A stretch of DNA of 64,000 nt from Gongronella butleri (lineage: Eukaryota; Mucoromycota; Mucoromycetes; Mucorales; Cunninghamellaceae), in contig JAIWZP010000056.1 of the NCBI GenBank assembly GCA_025201375.1, forward strand, positions 62,001 to 126,000, read 5' to 3'. The position numbers and the translations under genes were made by a program. The notes below the pieces were generated by a model, which searched no databases, was not told the origin of the DNA, and saw only the letters and a list, made by a program, of their open reading frames with translations. Below, one piece after another: positions 32,710 through 44,881 of the stretch. Numbering within the stretch: position 1 is the first letter of the stretch; every line of letters begins with the position of its first letter.

Positions 32710-34445
32710 ATGGAATATCGCTATCTGGGCAATTCGGGGCTCAAAGTGAGCGTCTTGTCGCTGGGCTCGTGGATCACTTTTGGTAAAACGGTGCCATGCG
32801 TCCACTTTTTAGAGGCAACACGGGTTTTAACCGTTTTCTTTTGTTTTCTCGCCTGTTAGGTGGTCAGCTGACACCAGGTAAGAGACAATTGCGAGTGGAA
32901 AACGCGTGGCGAGCGCGCACGCGCCCTCTCGAATAACCATTGATTGATTGTGGATATTTTAGAGCAAGCCACGGAAATCGTCAAAGTCGCGTTGGACGCG
33001 GGCATCAATCATTTTGACGTGGCTGAGAGTCATTCAGGTAAAAAAAAAAAAAAAAAAAAAAAAGCCGTGGGGAGCGGCATGGCACGCGCGCGCGTGTTGC
33101 TGACGTCGCTTTTGTACTAGGCGGTCAAGGAGAACTTGATCTTGGCTTGGCTCTGCGCAATCAAAAGGGGTTGCGGCGGTCCGACTTTGTGGTGTCGACC
33201 AAAGTGTTTTGGGGCGGCAAGGGGCCCAATGACCGCGGTCTGTCAAGAAAGCACGTCTTTGAGGGCACGGTCGCGTGTCTTCAGCGGCTGCAATTGGACT
33301 ATGTCGATGTACTCTACGCGCAGCGACCAGGTAATGTACAAGTAGAGCGTGTTTTCGTAAAGTGACGCGTGTGTTTTTATTTCTGACGCGTTCTGCTTTA
33401 GACCCGGACACGCCAATGGAAGAGGTCGTGCGCGCATTCAATTGGTGCATCGATAAAGGCATGGCGTTGTATTGGGGCACGAGCGAGTGGCCTGCATACA
33501 TGATTTCCGAGGCGATGAACGTGGCCAAGCGACTGAGGCTTATTGCACCCATTACCGAGGTAAGCAGCGAATCCCAAAGCCACTCATGCTGTGGATCACC
33601 TGCCAGGCTACCTTGGTTGGCTCCTTTTTTTTAATTTTTTTTTGTTTTTTTTTTTAGTCACCTCAATATAACATGTTGAATCGCGAACGCGTCGAAAAGG
33701 AATACGGTCCCATGTACGATCTGTATCGACTCGGTGTGTGCGTTTGGTCCCCCCTGGCCTCTGGTAAGACCCGGTGCTGGCTTGCAAAAACACAAAAAAA
33801 AAGAGCCATTCCGACCTACATTTGTACTTTATAGGGCTGCTGACGGGCAAATACAACAGTGGCAAGATTCCCCCCTACTCGCGCCTCGCCATCCAACACC
33901 ACCCAGTTATCAACAGGCTACGCATAGGCTTCTTTAGCGAGGAGGGGCAGCGAAAAATTGAAAAAATCAAAAAGATGTGTGTAAGTTTTGGCTCTTTTTT
34001 TTTTTACGAACAGAGATTCGCCATTGAGTCGGTGACGGTGCATGAAGGGGGGGCAGGATATGAGCTGCGAACTCGGGGGAGGAGGGGAAAGAGTTTGGAC
34101 GGGATCTCAAATGGGAATTGATCGCGATCTTTTTCTTTTTTTTTTTTTTGCAGGAAATTGCCCAACGACTGGGTTGTACACCCGCGCAGCTGTCGATTGC
34201 GTGGTGCCTAGCCAACCCTAATGTCACGTCTGTCATCATTGGTGCATCCAACCCGGAACAAGCACAAGAAAACATCCACGCTCTCAAATGCCGGCATTTG
34301 ATGACGGATGATGTGCGCAAGGAGCTTGATACGGTAAATCCCGCGCGCGTTGGTGAACATGATGGACCCCCAGAATTCACGCAATTGTTTGCTTTAGATC
34401 CTCGCCAACAAGCCAGAACCCGTTTTTGACTTCCGAAAGTCGTGA
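32710..34445 (+). CDS. Kv-beta-like aldo-keto reductase, 337 aa, catalytic residues altered
   Basis: Aldo-keto reductase of the voltage-gated K+ channel beta-subunit type. Nine exons: 32710-32782, 32860-32877, 32963-33037, 33121-33330, 33402-33559, 33658-33763, 33835-33980, 34154-34333, 34398-34445; exon 2 is only 18 bases. Motifs: [72 protein letters not shown], and [14 protein letters not shown] for the NADPH phosphate site. The catalytic Tyr position (family DTAEVY) reads DVAESH, and the family Asn in A-N-R-P is Gln (AQRPG), while Asp and Lys are kept. Fold and cofactor site look intact, so it may act as a binding or redox-sensing protein rather than a normal reductase. Confidence 0.93.
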
Positions 34446-35716
34446 ATTCATTTGAAAAAAAACAAGGTGCCACGCAAGTAGCACGTTGAGCAACGCAGCA
34501 TTCGTCATTCTTGGTGCACTGGAATCCTGTCGGTGCTTCTCAGGCACATGGTGCGGCCTGCGGAAAGGTCGTACCGCCACGAAAGCTTATTTTTTTGCAT
34601 CTTTTTTTTCTCTTTTACCTCCCCCCCCCTCGTTCCCTCCCGTCCCTTTCATACCATGGAAAAAAAAATAAAGATCAGCTTGTCAACAGAGATGTGCACC
34701 CACTCGAAAACGATGACGCGTACCGAGAAGATGCCTTTTTCGGACGAATGCCGGTCGTTTTATTTTATTTTCGCGCGCAATGGAAGCCGACAACCCCCTC
34801 CCTTTTTTTTTTCTTTTGGCGCGTCCCATCACCGAGCAAGGGGGTGTGGGGAAGGTTCTATGTTGGCTAAATGGAGGGGTTGCAGGGTGTCTTTGGGCAC
34901 ATGATCCTTGTGTTTAAATTAAAAAAGGCGGCGTGTCAAAAAGGAGTGGAACCTGTTCCATTGACTTTTTCAGGCACGCCCATACTCTTCAATTTGAAGA
35001 CAACAGCCACGTTTGCTGGGCTGGGTCGTCGTACCGCCGCATTGGTGATTCCAAAAAAAAAAAAAAAGAAACAAAAAATGACGCACACGCGCGAGCGATC
35101 GGACGATGGGGGAGAAAATTCTACTACCTTGTGGATGCACGCTTTTCCAAAATAGGACAAACGTCATCTTTTCTTGTTTCTGCGCGGGGGGGGGGTGCCC
35201 ATGAAAATCATCGCTGCTTTTGGCAATGCGGACTGCCAAAGCGGACGCCTGGACGACTGGGCCACGTTTTCATGTTAAAAAAAAAGAGGGGGGGAGGGAG
35301 GGTTGCAGCGGATGAGGGACGATTTGCTTTATTTTTGCAAGACAAGTATTAAACGAGTGTAGATTAAATTAGATAGGGATTGTAAGAAAAAGAGGTTGCG
35401 ACAAGCAGAGAAGATCATTGAGGAGAAAGAGGAGGGGGGGAAACAGAGGGGGGAATTCAAGGGGGTACACAAACAAGAGATAAAGAGTGGAGAAATATGA
35501 GTGGTTATCTATAGAACAAAAAAAGACAGCACCAACAGAGATCAAAAAGAAAAGGAATTGACGGTGAGAAAAGGGGGATGTGATATCATAAAACCAAGGA
35601 ACGAGTGAAACAAGGAGAAGAAGAAAAGAGTGGAGATAAAGAAATGAAGCGAATTTGGGAAAAACAGGGGGGGGAGGCGCACCACTGCAAAAAGGGCTTT
35701 TTTGTCAAGTCAAGAT
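34446..35716. other. Intergenic region
   Basis: 1.3 kb with C/T-rich and A-rich stretches and several short ORFs that I could not join into a gene. The right half (35340-35700) is purine-rich on the plus strand and is probably the 3' flank of the minus-strand APSES gene. Confidence 0.6.
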
Positions 35717-37487
35717 TTACCAAGCCTGGTTCGACTGGACGGACGGCGACGCATTGGGATACGCGCTCGGGTACGAAGGGTGAGGGGTATAGGCATTGTA
35801 ATAGTCCAATGTGGCTTGATCAAAGGCTGGGATGGCGGGCTTATTTGACGCGTTTTCATCGCCGGCCAATTGCATGGTGGACGTGCACGGGTGTGTGTAG
35901 TAAAACGAGGTGTCCAGGCCTGAATTGGATGCCAAAGTGGGTGCCATTGGCAGATGCAGCGACGATGAGGACGGATGCATGTCATTGTTGGCCATTGGCG
36001 TTGCAACAGGCACGGATGGTCGTCGGCGCGGGGCTTGTTGCTGCTGATGCGCTTGTTGCTGTTGGTGGTGATGGTGTTGTTGTGCTTGTTGCTGCTGCTG
36101 CTGCTGCATTGGCTGCTGTTGTGCCTGTTGTGGTTGTTGATGGCGCTTTTGAGACATGGGCAGCACATGTGTGGGCTGGGATGAATAATACATGGAGAGT
36201 GGCGACGGCGAGAATGACGAACCATCATAAAAAAGGGATTGCTGCGACGGTGTGGCTGGCGACGAGTCGGTCACGGGCAAAGAAAAGATCGAACTGCTGC
36301 CTTTTGTCGTGTAATCAAGCAAACTTGGCTGATCCAGCTGCTCGAGGGACGTGGAAGAAGGTGGCGGCGTGATCGTTTGTTGTGGATGTGGCTGCGACGC
36401 GTGCTGATCCTGCTGTTGCCGCTGCGAATGGAAGCTGGAAGGCTGCTGTTGCTCACGATAGGCCATAAAGTCTTGACTGTTGGGGAAATCCATGGATGGC
36501 ACGGCCGGCGCCGCAGGCAAATGATCGACAGACGTCGAAGCAAGAGACAAAGACGACGTCGAGGGAAATTGGGGCTGCGCATGGCGGTGCGGCGCGTAAA
36601 CTTCGTCAACAGACGCCAGGGACGTGTGTTGCGCGGGTGCCGGCTGGCTTTGCGACGCGCTACCATTGTAGGACGATGCTTGGAACTGATTGGGAGGTAT
36701 AAAATAGCTGTTGTGCGCAGGTGCCACGGGATTCGAATAAAAATACACGGATGGGTCATCGACAAAGAGAGGGTGCAATAAATCCTTGATGCTGTGCTGG
36801 ATGGCAAGCGCTTTGGCACGTGAGAACGTCACCCTAAAAGAAACAAAAAAAAAAGCCCGGTTTGTATATGGCGCTGATCTTTTGACCTCATCCCCGACGC
36901 CATTTTTTTTTCTATTTCTCTGTTTGAAATTGATCATGCTTATTACACATCACCACCCCCACTTTTTTTTTTCTAATGCCCTTACCAGACACCCTTGAGA
37001 TGCATGGCGCCCACCTTGACGACGACGCGCCCTTTTTCATTCTTCAAAATGCCATCGCGCTTGCCTCGTGACATGCCGGTGACATTCAAAAGCTTGGTGC
37101 CATTGATCATGTCATTGTCTATTTGGTTGAATGAGCGCGCAAGAGGGAATTGAGGCGATGGTTATTAAGGTTCGAGCGGTTTGATTGATAGATTTGTTTT
37201 TTTTTTTTTTTACCTTGCCGCCGTGCCACGCAAATCCCATTGGCATCGACTTGATAGCAGATGGTGCCTTCATCTTCCCATAAGGATGTAGTGATTTTTG
37301 GCCGAGGAGCATGTGATGTTGCAGCTTTTGAGGGGACAGCAGGTGGTAACACGGGAGCGGAAGCAGCCATTGCTTGTTGTGCATACCAGGTCAAGGTGGG
37401 CGGCTGCTGAGGCGACGAGTAGTAAGATTCTGGCTGCAGCGCTCCATCTTTGTAGTTGGGAAACGAGTTGTTGGTGTAATGATACAT
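35717..37487 (-). CDS. APSES-domain transcription factor (StuA/Efg1/Sok2-like), 507 aa
   Basis: Fungal bHLH-like APSES DNA-binding regulator; relatives control filamentation and development downstream of cAMP/PKA. Exons 37487-37214, 37118-36986, 36833-35717. The APSES domain spans residues ~65-170 across all three exons: [59 protein letters not shown] and [20 protein letters not shown]. The rest is Gln/Pro/Ser-rich, with Gln-His runs around residues 400-430, typical of activation regions. Start is the ATG of MYHYTNN. A PKA regulatory subunit gene lies 16 kb away; no functional linkage is implied. Confidence 0.93.
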
Positions 37488-38498
37488 GATTTCATAAAAA
37501 AATACAACGACGGCAGGCTTTTGTCGATCAAAGGGGGGAGGGAAAGCACGAAGCGCGGCCGATCGACGGTGGGAATTGGGCGTAAAGGGAAGGGAGAATA
37601 AAAAAAAAAGGTGCAATGCGCTCGAAAAAAACGGATGGATATCGGCGAGGAGCGAGACACGGGTGACGTAAAATCACGGATGAGGCGAGAAAAAAAAAAA
37701 AAAAAGACAAAAAGACAAGGAGAGAGCAAAAAAGAAAAAAAAACCAAAAAAAACAAAGGGGAAAGAGAAAGGCTAATTGGTATAATTTTTTGTTTCTTTT
37801 TCATAAAGAGGGCATCAGAAAAAAAAAAAAGAGTGAGAGCGTGTGGCCAGGGAACACAAAAGGTTACACATCTTTCATTCGAAACAGAACGGAGTCTCCC
37901 AATGGTACCACCAGTTTGGCCCTCTCCCCCCTCCCTCGTCCCCCCCCCTCTCTCGCTCCCCGCTCTTATCCCATCTCACCCGACCAATTGCACTTGTTGA
38001 ACAGAATTCATTCCTTTGTTTACTTTAATATCATTCATTTTCTCCCCCTCTCCTCTTTTTTTTCCCCCAAAAAAAGTCTGTTGCCCGTAAAAGGACAATG
38101 GAAAGAGTAGCATGGTCATCAAACTTGCCAAAAATCGCAATGATTTGGGCCGGAATGGCTTTAAAAGAAAAGCAAAAGAAGTGGCATCAACGAGGACGTG
38201 TGCTTCTTGCAGAGACTTGGAAAGGCCGCCTCGGAGATCTCTGGCCAGAGCCATGGACGAGTGTGGCTGAAATGCTGGGTAAACGGCCAACAAAATAAAA
38301 TAAAAAATAAAAATAAAAAAAAAGAGGGAAAGGGCGCGTGTGTCATCCTTCCTTCCCCCAACCCAGGCTGGTGGGATCCATGCCCAACCGAGGAGACCGC
38401 ATTGACTATCTGCCATGCTATTTCATATTGTAGTGAGCTTAGCTCTCGTGTACCAGACGACCGTGGAATTAAGGTTTCCTATGAAAATAATGAGGAAA

Positions 38499-38539
<41 letters not shown>

Positions 38540-39426
38540 GGGAATGACACACGCGTGCACGCGAACAAATTGTACACCCCCTCCGCGCCAATTGGACCAT
38601 TTTCATGGTGATTTTGCCCCTTGTCGAAAACAAAAAAAAAGTGCATCTTTCCATCTGGCCACGCAAGCTGTGGCTTCCTTTTGCTATGCTCCCCCTGAAT
38701 TTCTGATGCAGAGATCAACAATCACAGTCAATCAAATGACGCTGCTAAAATTGGGGCGGACATCAAACAAGCAAAAACTCTAAATCGTGAACAAAGAGAC
38801 CAATTCGCACCCGCCCTCCTGGGCCACTCCGCTTTTTTTTTTTTTTTTCCTCGGCTGGCCAATTACGACATTACGCCGTGTGACTGAGGGGCAAGCTATA
38901 GGCGCGTCGCGGAGGGTGATTTCAAAAAGTGCCAATTTTGAAACAGATTGACATCACCATTGGGGGGAGGTGGTGCTCGTCAATTGAGGCGTCGCTGTTT
39001 GCCCAATTGTGCGTTTGACATGCCGCGGGACACTCCAGTGAGCCGGCACGTACACCAAAACAAAAAAGCATGGTGGCTCATTGAACATGTGCCCGCTTTT
39101 GCTTGGTCAAAGCGCGGCACCATAACAAAAACAGCAATGACAGCGTGCTCAATTGCATCCAGGTCGGCCTTGTTGCCACGAGGTTACGAGCGGTGACGAG
39201 GGGCCATGCATGGTCAGGCATCTTTTGCCCCTTTTGCCGCTTCGATATTTTATTGAAATGAGATCAATCACGCGTAAAATAGCCTGGCTATTAATTCGTG
39301 GACTAATCGAAGGATGGATCCCGCACCCGCGAAATGATCTAATACCGAGCATCTAAAAAAAGCAAGGCGTCAATGGGAGGAGCGGCAAGAAAATGGGCGG
39401 GACAACAAAAAAAAAAAAAAAACGTG
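37488..39426. other. Intergenic region between two minus-strand genes
   Basis: 1.9 kb without a supportable gene. 37500-37850 is the A/G-rich (C/T on the minus strand) upstream region of the APSES gene. 38502-38535 is an uninterrupted 34-base A run. Short ORFs at 38098-38783 and 37976-38416 have no recognisable features. Confidence 0.6.
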
Positions 39427-42400
39427 TCACCCCCTAAAATTTCTTTTTTTTTTTTTGGACCCGTCCTTTTTTTTTTTTTACCTGTCTAACAATTCGTCGG
39501 CCAAAGCAAGGTACAGCGACGCGTCCACGGGGTTGCTTTCTGTCTTGAATGTGCCTTGCATGGGTGGCCAGCGGGCCTGCCGTTTTTGCACAGCATCGCA
39601 TGCAAGCGCGACCGCGCTGAATGCCTGTTTTGGGAACACCTAATGTGCGAAATAAAATCAATCTGTGAAACGGAATCCGGCGCGCCCTTTTTTACGCCTG
39701 GCTCATGTCTAAATCTTTATCCATGGGGCGGAATCCGTACCATGAGAATCAAAATTGGTAACAAAAGCGTGTACATCCACGCATTGCTTTCCGTCGCGGC
39801 ATTTGGATCATCCTGCAGCCATTGAAGGATCCTGAAGAAAGGAGAATCAGGGTCACACCATATTCTTTTTTTTCCCACCCCAAAGCTTTTTTTTCCGTAA
39901 AATGCACGGTGGGGGTGGGGCAAGATTCATAGACACCCTGGGGTCCCTGCTTGCAAACCTTACGTCTGTTGCCGCGTCATCAGATCAGTGCAGTGCTGCA
40001 AGACGGCACGCATGGCCTCGTGCTTGGCCATGATTGACATGGCCACAGATTGCCATACCCAAAGGAAAAACGTGTCGCTGGGTGCATTGGCCGATTTGAG
40101 AACGAGAAGCGCAGCCACATGCGCCAATGCTCCATCCGGCGCTCGCGTGCTCCACAGTTGCACAGCGCCCAACAAGTCCAGCGCTGTCTTTTGCAGATCT
40201 GTTCACAACAACAGAGAAATACGTAAAACGATTATGTTTTTTTCGGGGAGAACGGAGAAGAAAGCACGTTTTACCAAGATCGACCGAGTCTGGACACCGA
40301 GACGACGCCAATGGCGCAATGTCCTTGGGTGATGCTTGCTTGGAAACGTGCATACAGTCAAACAACACGCAAAATCGCCGCGTTTGCACGAAATCTCTGC
40401 AAAATGACGCGTGTCAGCCTTGTTCAATCCATCCCAATGACGCTGTTTCCTTTTTTTTTTTTTTTTACCTGATTAGGTCACAATAGAGCAGTGCAAGGTC
40501 GCCTGTAGAATCACAAAGCAGCATTTTGGCAATTAATCCCTTGCCCACCTGATTTCCACGCTCCGTGTCCGACGTGGCCACCAGTTGGATGAGTGGCAGC
40601 AAGAAACTCGAAAGATCTAATAAAAGAAAGGGGAAGGGGACAGAATTAGCTGCGAACCTGGATCAAACACTGCAAAAATTCGTTTGTAAAATGCTTACGG
40701 AGCTGTGGCAAGCACTCAATGTAGATTTCGCAGCATCGTTGATTCGTTGCCACCCCCTGTAACATTGCACGCGCGATGGTCACGCTAAAAAAAAAAAAGA
40801 GAAAATAAAAAGAAAGAAACTGAATAAAAAGAAAGGCAAGGGAAGGTTTTTACCTGTAGATGGCGCTTTTGTCATTTTTGTTCAGGCGCAGCAGCATATC
40901 CAGCACAAAGGTTACAGATGGATCACTTTCTCGCCAGTTATGAGCCGCTGCTGTCTCAAGAAGGATGGCTGTCGCGTGATCTTTACGTGGCAGACACCAA
41001 AATACGAGATGATCCAGGCACACCGGGTATAATGAGGCATCCATGGCATGCCAAGGATATCGTAGCAACGAGACATACACTGCATCAGGTAGCGCGCGTG
41101 CTGGCACGGATTCGTCGACCTCTTTGCTAATGAGAAGCGGCACCAAGAAATCTCCCAACTCTTGCCATGGCGCCTCCAGGGATTGATTCTCCATCCAGTC
41201 CAAAAGATCGTCCTCGGCCACAGCCTCGGTGGAATAGAGCGCAAGCAGCAACAAGTGGCAATACCGAGCCAGCGGCGTGTCTACCCAAGGCGACTATTGA
41301 AAGAAAAAAAAAAGATTTAGAGAACGCGTCAGTCTTCAATGGCATCAATTTCCGAGATTTTTTTTTCTTTTTACCTCAAGCTCAAATATTTTCTTGCGCT
41401 TGGGCTGCTTGGCCAGGTACCAGGAAGATGCAAGGCCATGTGAGAGCCATGCAAAGCACATTGCCACTTCACGATATTGATTGGGATCCTGCTCTATGGC
41501 TACACGACTGACACTCAGCCATTGTGTCAATTCTAACCATGGTAAGGACGACCATGCGTGCTGCGGCTTCCACTAGATACATGCTGGCGCGTCAATGGCA
41601 TTGTCACCTCATTTGTTGCTTTGATTACCTTTTGTATCTTGGCCAAGACTGACAGCCATTGCTCCCAAAAGTCAAATATTGGCTGTCGCTCAAGATCAGT
41701 TGCCATTGGAGTGGCGACGACAGCAATTAAGCCAGATGAAGAAGCGCCGGACGATGAAACGGGGCTAACAAGTGGAAGCATCGTTCCCATGGCGGCCATG
41801 ACGAGATACGTGTCGACCGCGGTACACGCCAGCATCGTGGGCTGATCGCTGTATGGAAAAAGAAAATAAAAGAAAAGAAAAATCAGGGCAAGAGTTGATT
41901 TTTTCTTGTTTGCATACCCGACATTTTGCAGCATCTGGCACAGGGGTGCTGCCAATTGCAAGATATCTGTGCATTGGGCGTGAATCTCCGCAGACAGGGT
42001 GACAGGTTGCAAAAGCGAAGGCCAATCGCACACAATTGCATTGAGAATGAGGGCGACAGCAAGTTGATCTCGCTTTGTAGGCCCTTCAACCAACACATTT
42101 CCCATCAATTGTCGATAACGATCGCGATGACGCGAGTGTAGGACAAGCAGTTTAAGCAGGCGCAAAGCGGCCGCGTCTTTTTTAAGCACCTAACAAAAAA
42201 GAAAGCAAAAATGAGATACCGTGTTTCGGGGCAGAGCGCGTTTTTTTTTTCTTTTTTTTTTTACCTTGTCTTTGAGTGGATCGTACACATGGCGCACCGA
42301 CGCGCAATCAGAGCGCTGATCCAGATAATGGTCAATGCTCTCAAGTGCACCAAGCACAGGATCGTCAGACGGAGCAGAGTCAGGTGCGTGTCGAGCGTCA

Positions 42401-42576
42401 TTCGCGCGAGCGAGAACATGCGCTTTGACGTGCAGCAATAGGGACAGTGCCTTCCCAAGTGGCATCACCGCTCCTGGCAATGGTTCTGGCATCGCCACAA
42501 GCGCTGGTGGATCCTCTAGCGCGTGGTCTACAGCTACAATTTCAATTGTAGACCGTGTATTGCTGCTTTCCCACAT
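39427..42576 (-). CDS. Large helical orphan protein, 12 exons, ~767 aa
   Basis: Exons 42576-42265, 42189-41918, 41848-41574, 41532-41375, 41293-40854, 40784-40699, 40616-40469, 40396-40275, 40198-39964, 39831-39741, 39639-39482, 39433-39427, all in frame. The product is rich in amphipathic leucine helices (ALRLLKLLVLHSRHRDRYRQ, LARYCHLLLLALYSTEAVAE, VTFVLDMLLRLNKNDKSAIY, PLIQLVATSDTERGNQVGKG), suggesting a HEAT/ARM-like or exportin-like solenoid, but no family was recognised. No signal peptide or membrane helix. Uncertain points: the exon 3/4 junction uses a weak donor (A|GTGGAA, 41-base intron), and the C-terminus may instead use an acceptor near 39355, adding about 28 residues with atypical codons. 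Confidence 0.75.
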
Positions 42577-42829
42577 TTTTAAAAAAGAAAGAAACAAAAG
42601 CGGAGTTGGCTCTTGGGCAGCACACACTCGACAATTTATACCTGCAGGGCGCCGCAGCGCAACAAGGCAAGTAAACGCCATGCAATGCGCACGTGCTCCC
42701 TCTCTGATTGTACTCGAGAATTTGCCTGTGCTCTATTGCATCCTCACGCGTGCTAATGACCACGATGACGCGAAAATGGCGCATAATTCTGCTGCAATAC
42801 CAGAATATTCGCCCCACCCACAATACGTT

Positions 42830-43943
42830 GGGCCAAAGTCGCGCACGCCATCAAAATGGGAAAATCAGGGCAAAACGACCCCAGATTGTTAAACTCGCCG
42901 AGAACCACAACGCAATGTCTCCAAGACACAAACGCTTTTACCGCGTCTGACCGCTGGTCCATTTGAGATGACTCGCTCGCTGATGCGTTGGACCGTTGTC
43001 GCGTGCGCCATCAGAATGGATAAATCATTATCCCTATTTTGCTCGGCGCGTATTTCGGATCTTGTTCATCTGGTCCTATATTAGAGCTAGAGGATGCTGA
43101 ACACAAAACGCCAACGATGTCAAATGTTTTCTTTTCAGAGATTAGATCATTCAGTCCTGAGGAAATGGACTTTGTATGAATTAAGACCAAATCAACCCCG
43201 TAAAGGCTAACTCGCTGAGATTACAACGCGATGTGCCCAAACCACAAGCGCTTTTACCGCGTTTGCCCGATGTTTCGTTTGAGGTGACTCACGCGTCGAT
43301 ATGTTGAGCCGTTGTCGCCGTACGAGACCAGATGGTAATAACGATTTTACCCTTTTTACGCCTACAGAATGAAACTGGCGCTTTCTCAGAAACTCGCTCA
43401 TCTGGTCCCAAATTTGGATCAGTTGATGATATCATCATATGATATCATAAACCCAATTCTTCAGTGTTGTTAAGTTTTTTTGCGAATCGGATCACTCATC
43501 AGTCACGAAAAATCTCGAAATTCGTTTTTGCTACTAGTGAAAACCAGAGCCAAATACTGTAATATTTTACGCGTTGTTCCTCCTCCCGATGAGCTTGCTT
43601 GGCCATCTACGGTAGCTCCAAGCAAATTTAGACCAGTGGAACATACAGTAATACTCGAGTCATAACTTCGATTATTCAAAGTTTTTTTTTCGCAAATCCG
43701 ATCACTCAGTCTTGAGAAATCTGTCGAGATTCGTGTTTCGCGCACAGCGGGCAGGTAAAGTCTGAAAAACACGCTTTTTGGTGTTCAAAAGGTGAATGTG
43801 TACGTTTTTATGCAGTGTATGCATGATAATAGCGCGATGCTTCAGGGTTCAGGCATTAAAGAAATGATGGAGCGCGTTAATTTCTGTCTACTGAGATCGA
43901 ACATCGAAGCATGCATGATGGACAGATCAAACGCTTTACAGTA
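42830..43943. repeat. Family R1, copy 2
   Basis: 42835-43500 matches the tandem units at 7600-8560 (GTCGCGTGCG, CCAACGATGTCAAA, CCACAAGCGCTTTTACCGCG). 43730-43940 matches 11090-11330 and 56600-56930 (AGCGCGATGCTTCAGG, GATCAAACGCTTT). The middle part present in the other copies is missing here. Confidence 0.75.
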
Positions 43944-44511
43944 CAGAGTTTCTACTGTTCATTTGCGTGCCGTTGAAATGACAGCCGCCAATATGATACA
44001 GTAGGTACTGTAAAAAAGGAAATGTACGCCAACGTCAATCATCACAGTAGCGCGCACCGCATCATCAGTCCACGCAAATACTATTCTCGATGCGCGCTAA
44101 TTAAATTTCCAGCATAAGGGCACGCGAATATTTATTTTGTACAAAAAAAAAAAAAAGAAAACTATGAGTACAGTAACCAGACATTCGATCTGTCAGCCCA
44201 ACGCGTTCGACATGTGTGTCCCGGCGGCGTTCGACTTGTGTGCCCCGGCGGCGTTCGACTCGTTTCCCCGACGTTCGACTCACTTTGTATCGCGTTCGAC
44301 TCGTGTGACCACCACAAAAAAAAAAAGAATTCCGTGCCCTGGAAATTAAATTAGCGCGCATCGAGAAAAGAATTTGTGTGGACTGATGATGCGGTGCACG
44401 CTACGTAATGATAGACATCGGCGCTCGTTTCCTTTTTTATTGGCGGCTGGACAAGTCCCCTTTGCGTGCAAAAGCATTTCAACGGCGCGCAAATGAACAG
44501 TGGAAACTCTG
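43944..44511. mobile_element. Mariner-like foldback MITE with long inverted repeats
   Basis: Ends CAGAGTTTC and GAAACTCTG are inverted and each abuts a TA dinucleotide (43942-43943, 44512-44513), the Tc1/mariner target duplication. The inverted arms run about 185 bases (43944-44127 and 44327-44511) with shared landmarks GCGCATCGAGAA, GTGGACTGATGATGCGGTGC and GCAAATGAACAGT. The arms differ mainly by a ~20-base insertion in the left arm made of TACAGTA and TACTGTA. The 200-base centre has no transposase and carries a short tandem array. Confidence 0.75.
44205..44317 (+). repeat. Tandem GTTCGAC minisatellite inside the foldback element
   Basis: GTTCGAC occurs five times, at 44205, 44229, 44253, 44273 and 44294, spacing 24, 24, 20 and 21 bases; the longer unit is close to GTTCGACTYGTGTGYCCCGG. 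Confidence 0.85.
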
Positions 44512-44805
44512 TAGAAGAGCGCACAAAATACCATACTGTGTCATATCGAAAAGTTGAAATAAATGTTTCTGTTGTACTGCATATTTCAATTCATTTTCTG
44601 ATCCATGTTCAGCAAACCTGGTCCAGACACATTTATAAAGATAAAGTACAAATACATCAATTTTCCTTGGTATTATTGGACAGAAAAGAAAGGAGAAAGG
44701 GTCAAAAAGATTGCTGTCAGAGAATATTTTACGCTTCATGACCTTTTTCACGCAAAAAGAAAAGAAAACAAAATAGAAAAAAACAAAAGCTGCGTTATAA
44801 TAGAA

Positions 44806-44811
44806 TTTATT
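44806..44811 (-). terminator. AATAAA polyadenylation signal of the chitosanase gene
   Basis: Minus-strand AATAAA 71 bases past the stop codon. Confidence 0.5.
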
Positions 44812-44881
44812 TTCAAGGTACTTTATCACGCTCCTGGTTTTGAGGGCTGATTCGAGATACAGGATTTGAATACAATTGAAT

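Larger units (their letters stand above)
42577..44881. other. Repeat island with foldback element
   Basis: 2.3 kb. 42830-43943 is a copy of repeat R1, then the mariner-like foldback element at 43944-44511, then 3' flank of the chitosanase gene. No gene seen. Confidence 0.75.

Noticed and set aside
34480..35352. Plus-strand ORFs downstream of the aldo-keto reductase
   Set aside because: Frames depend on reading through A/T runs; no start/splice chain gives a convincing protein.
37976..38783. ORFs on both strands around the 34-A run
   Set aside because: Low complexity and hydrophobic residues come from T/A tracts; no domain.
40502..40548. An intron (GTGGGC...CTACAG) inside exon 7 of the helical orphan
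   Set aside because: Removing it breaks the frame; reading through is open and continues the helical pattern.
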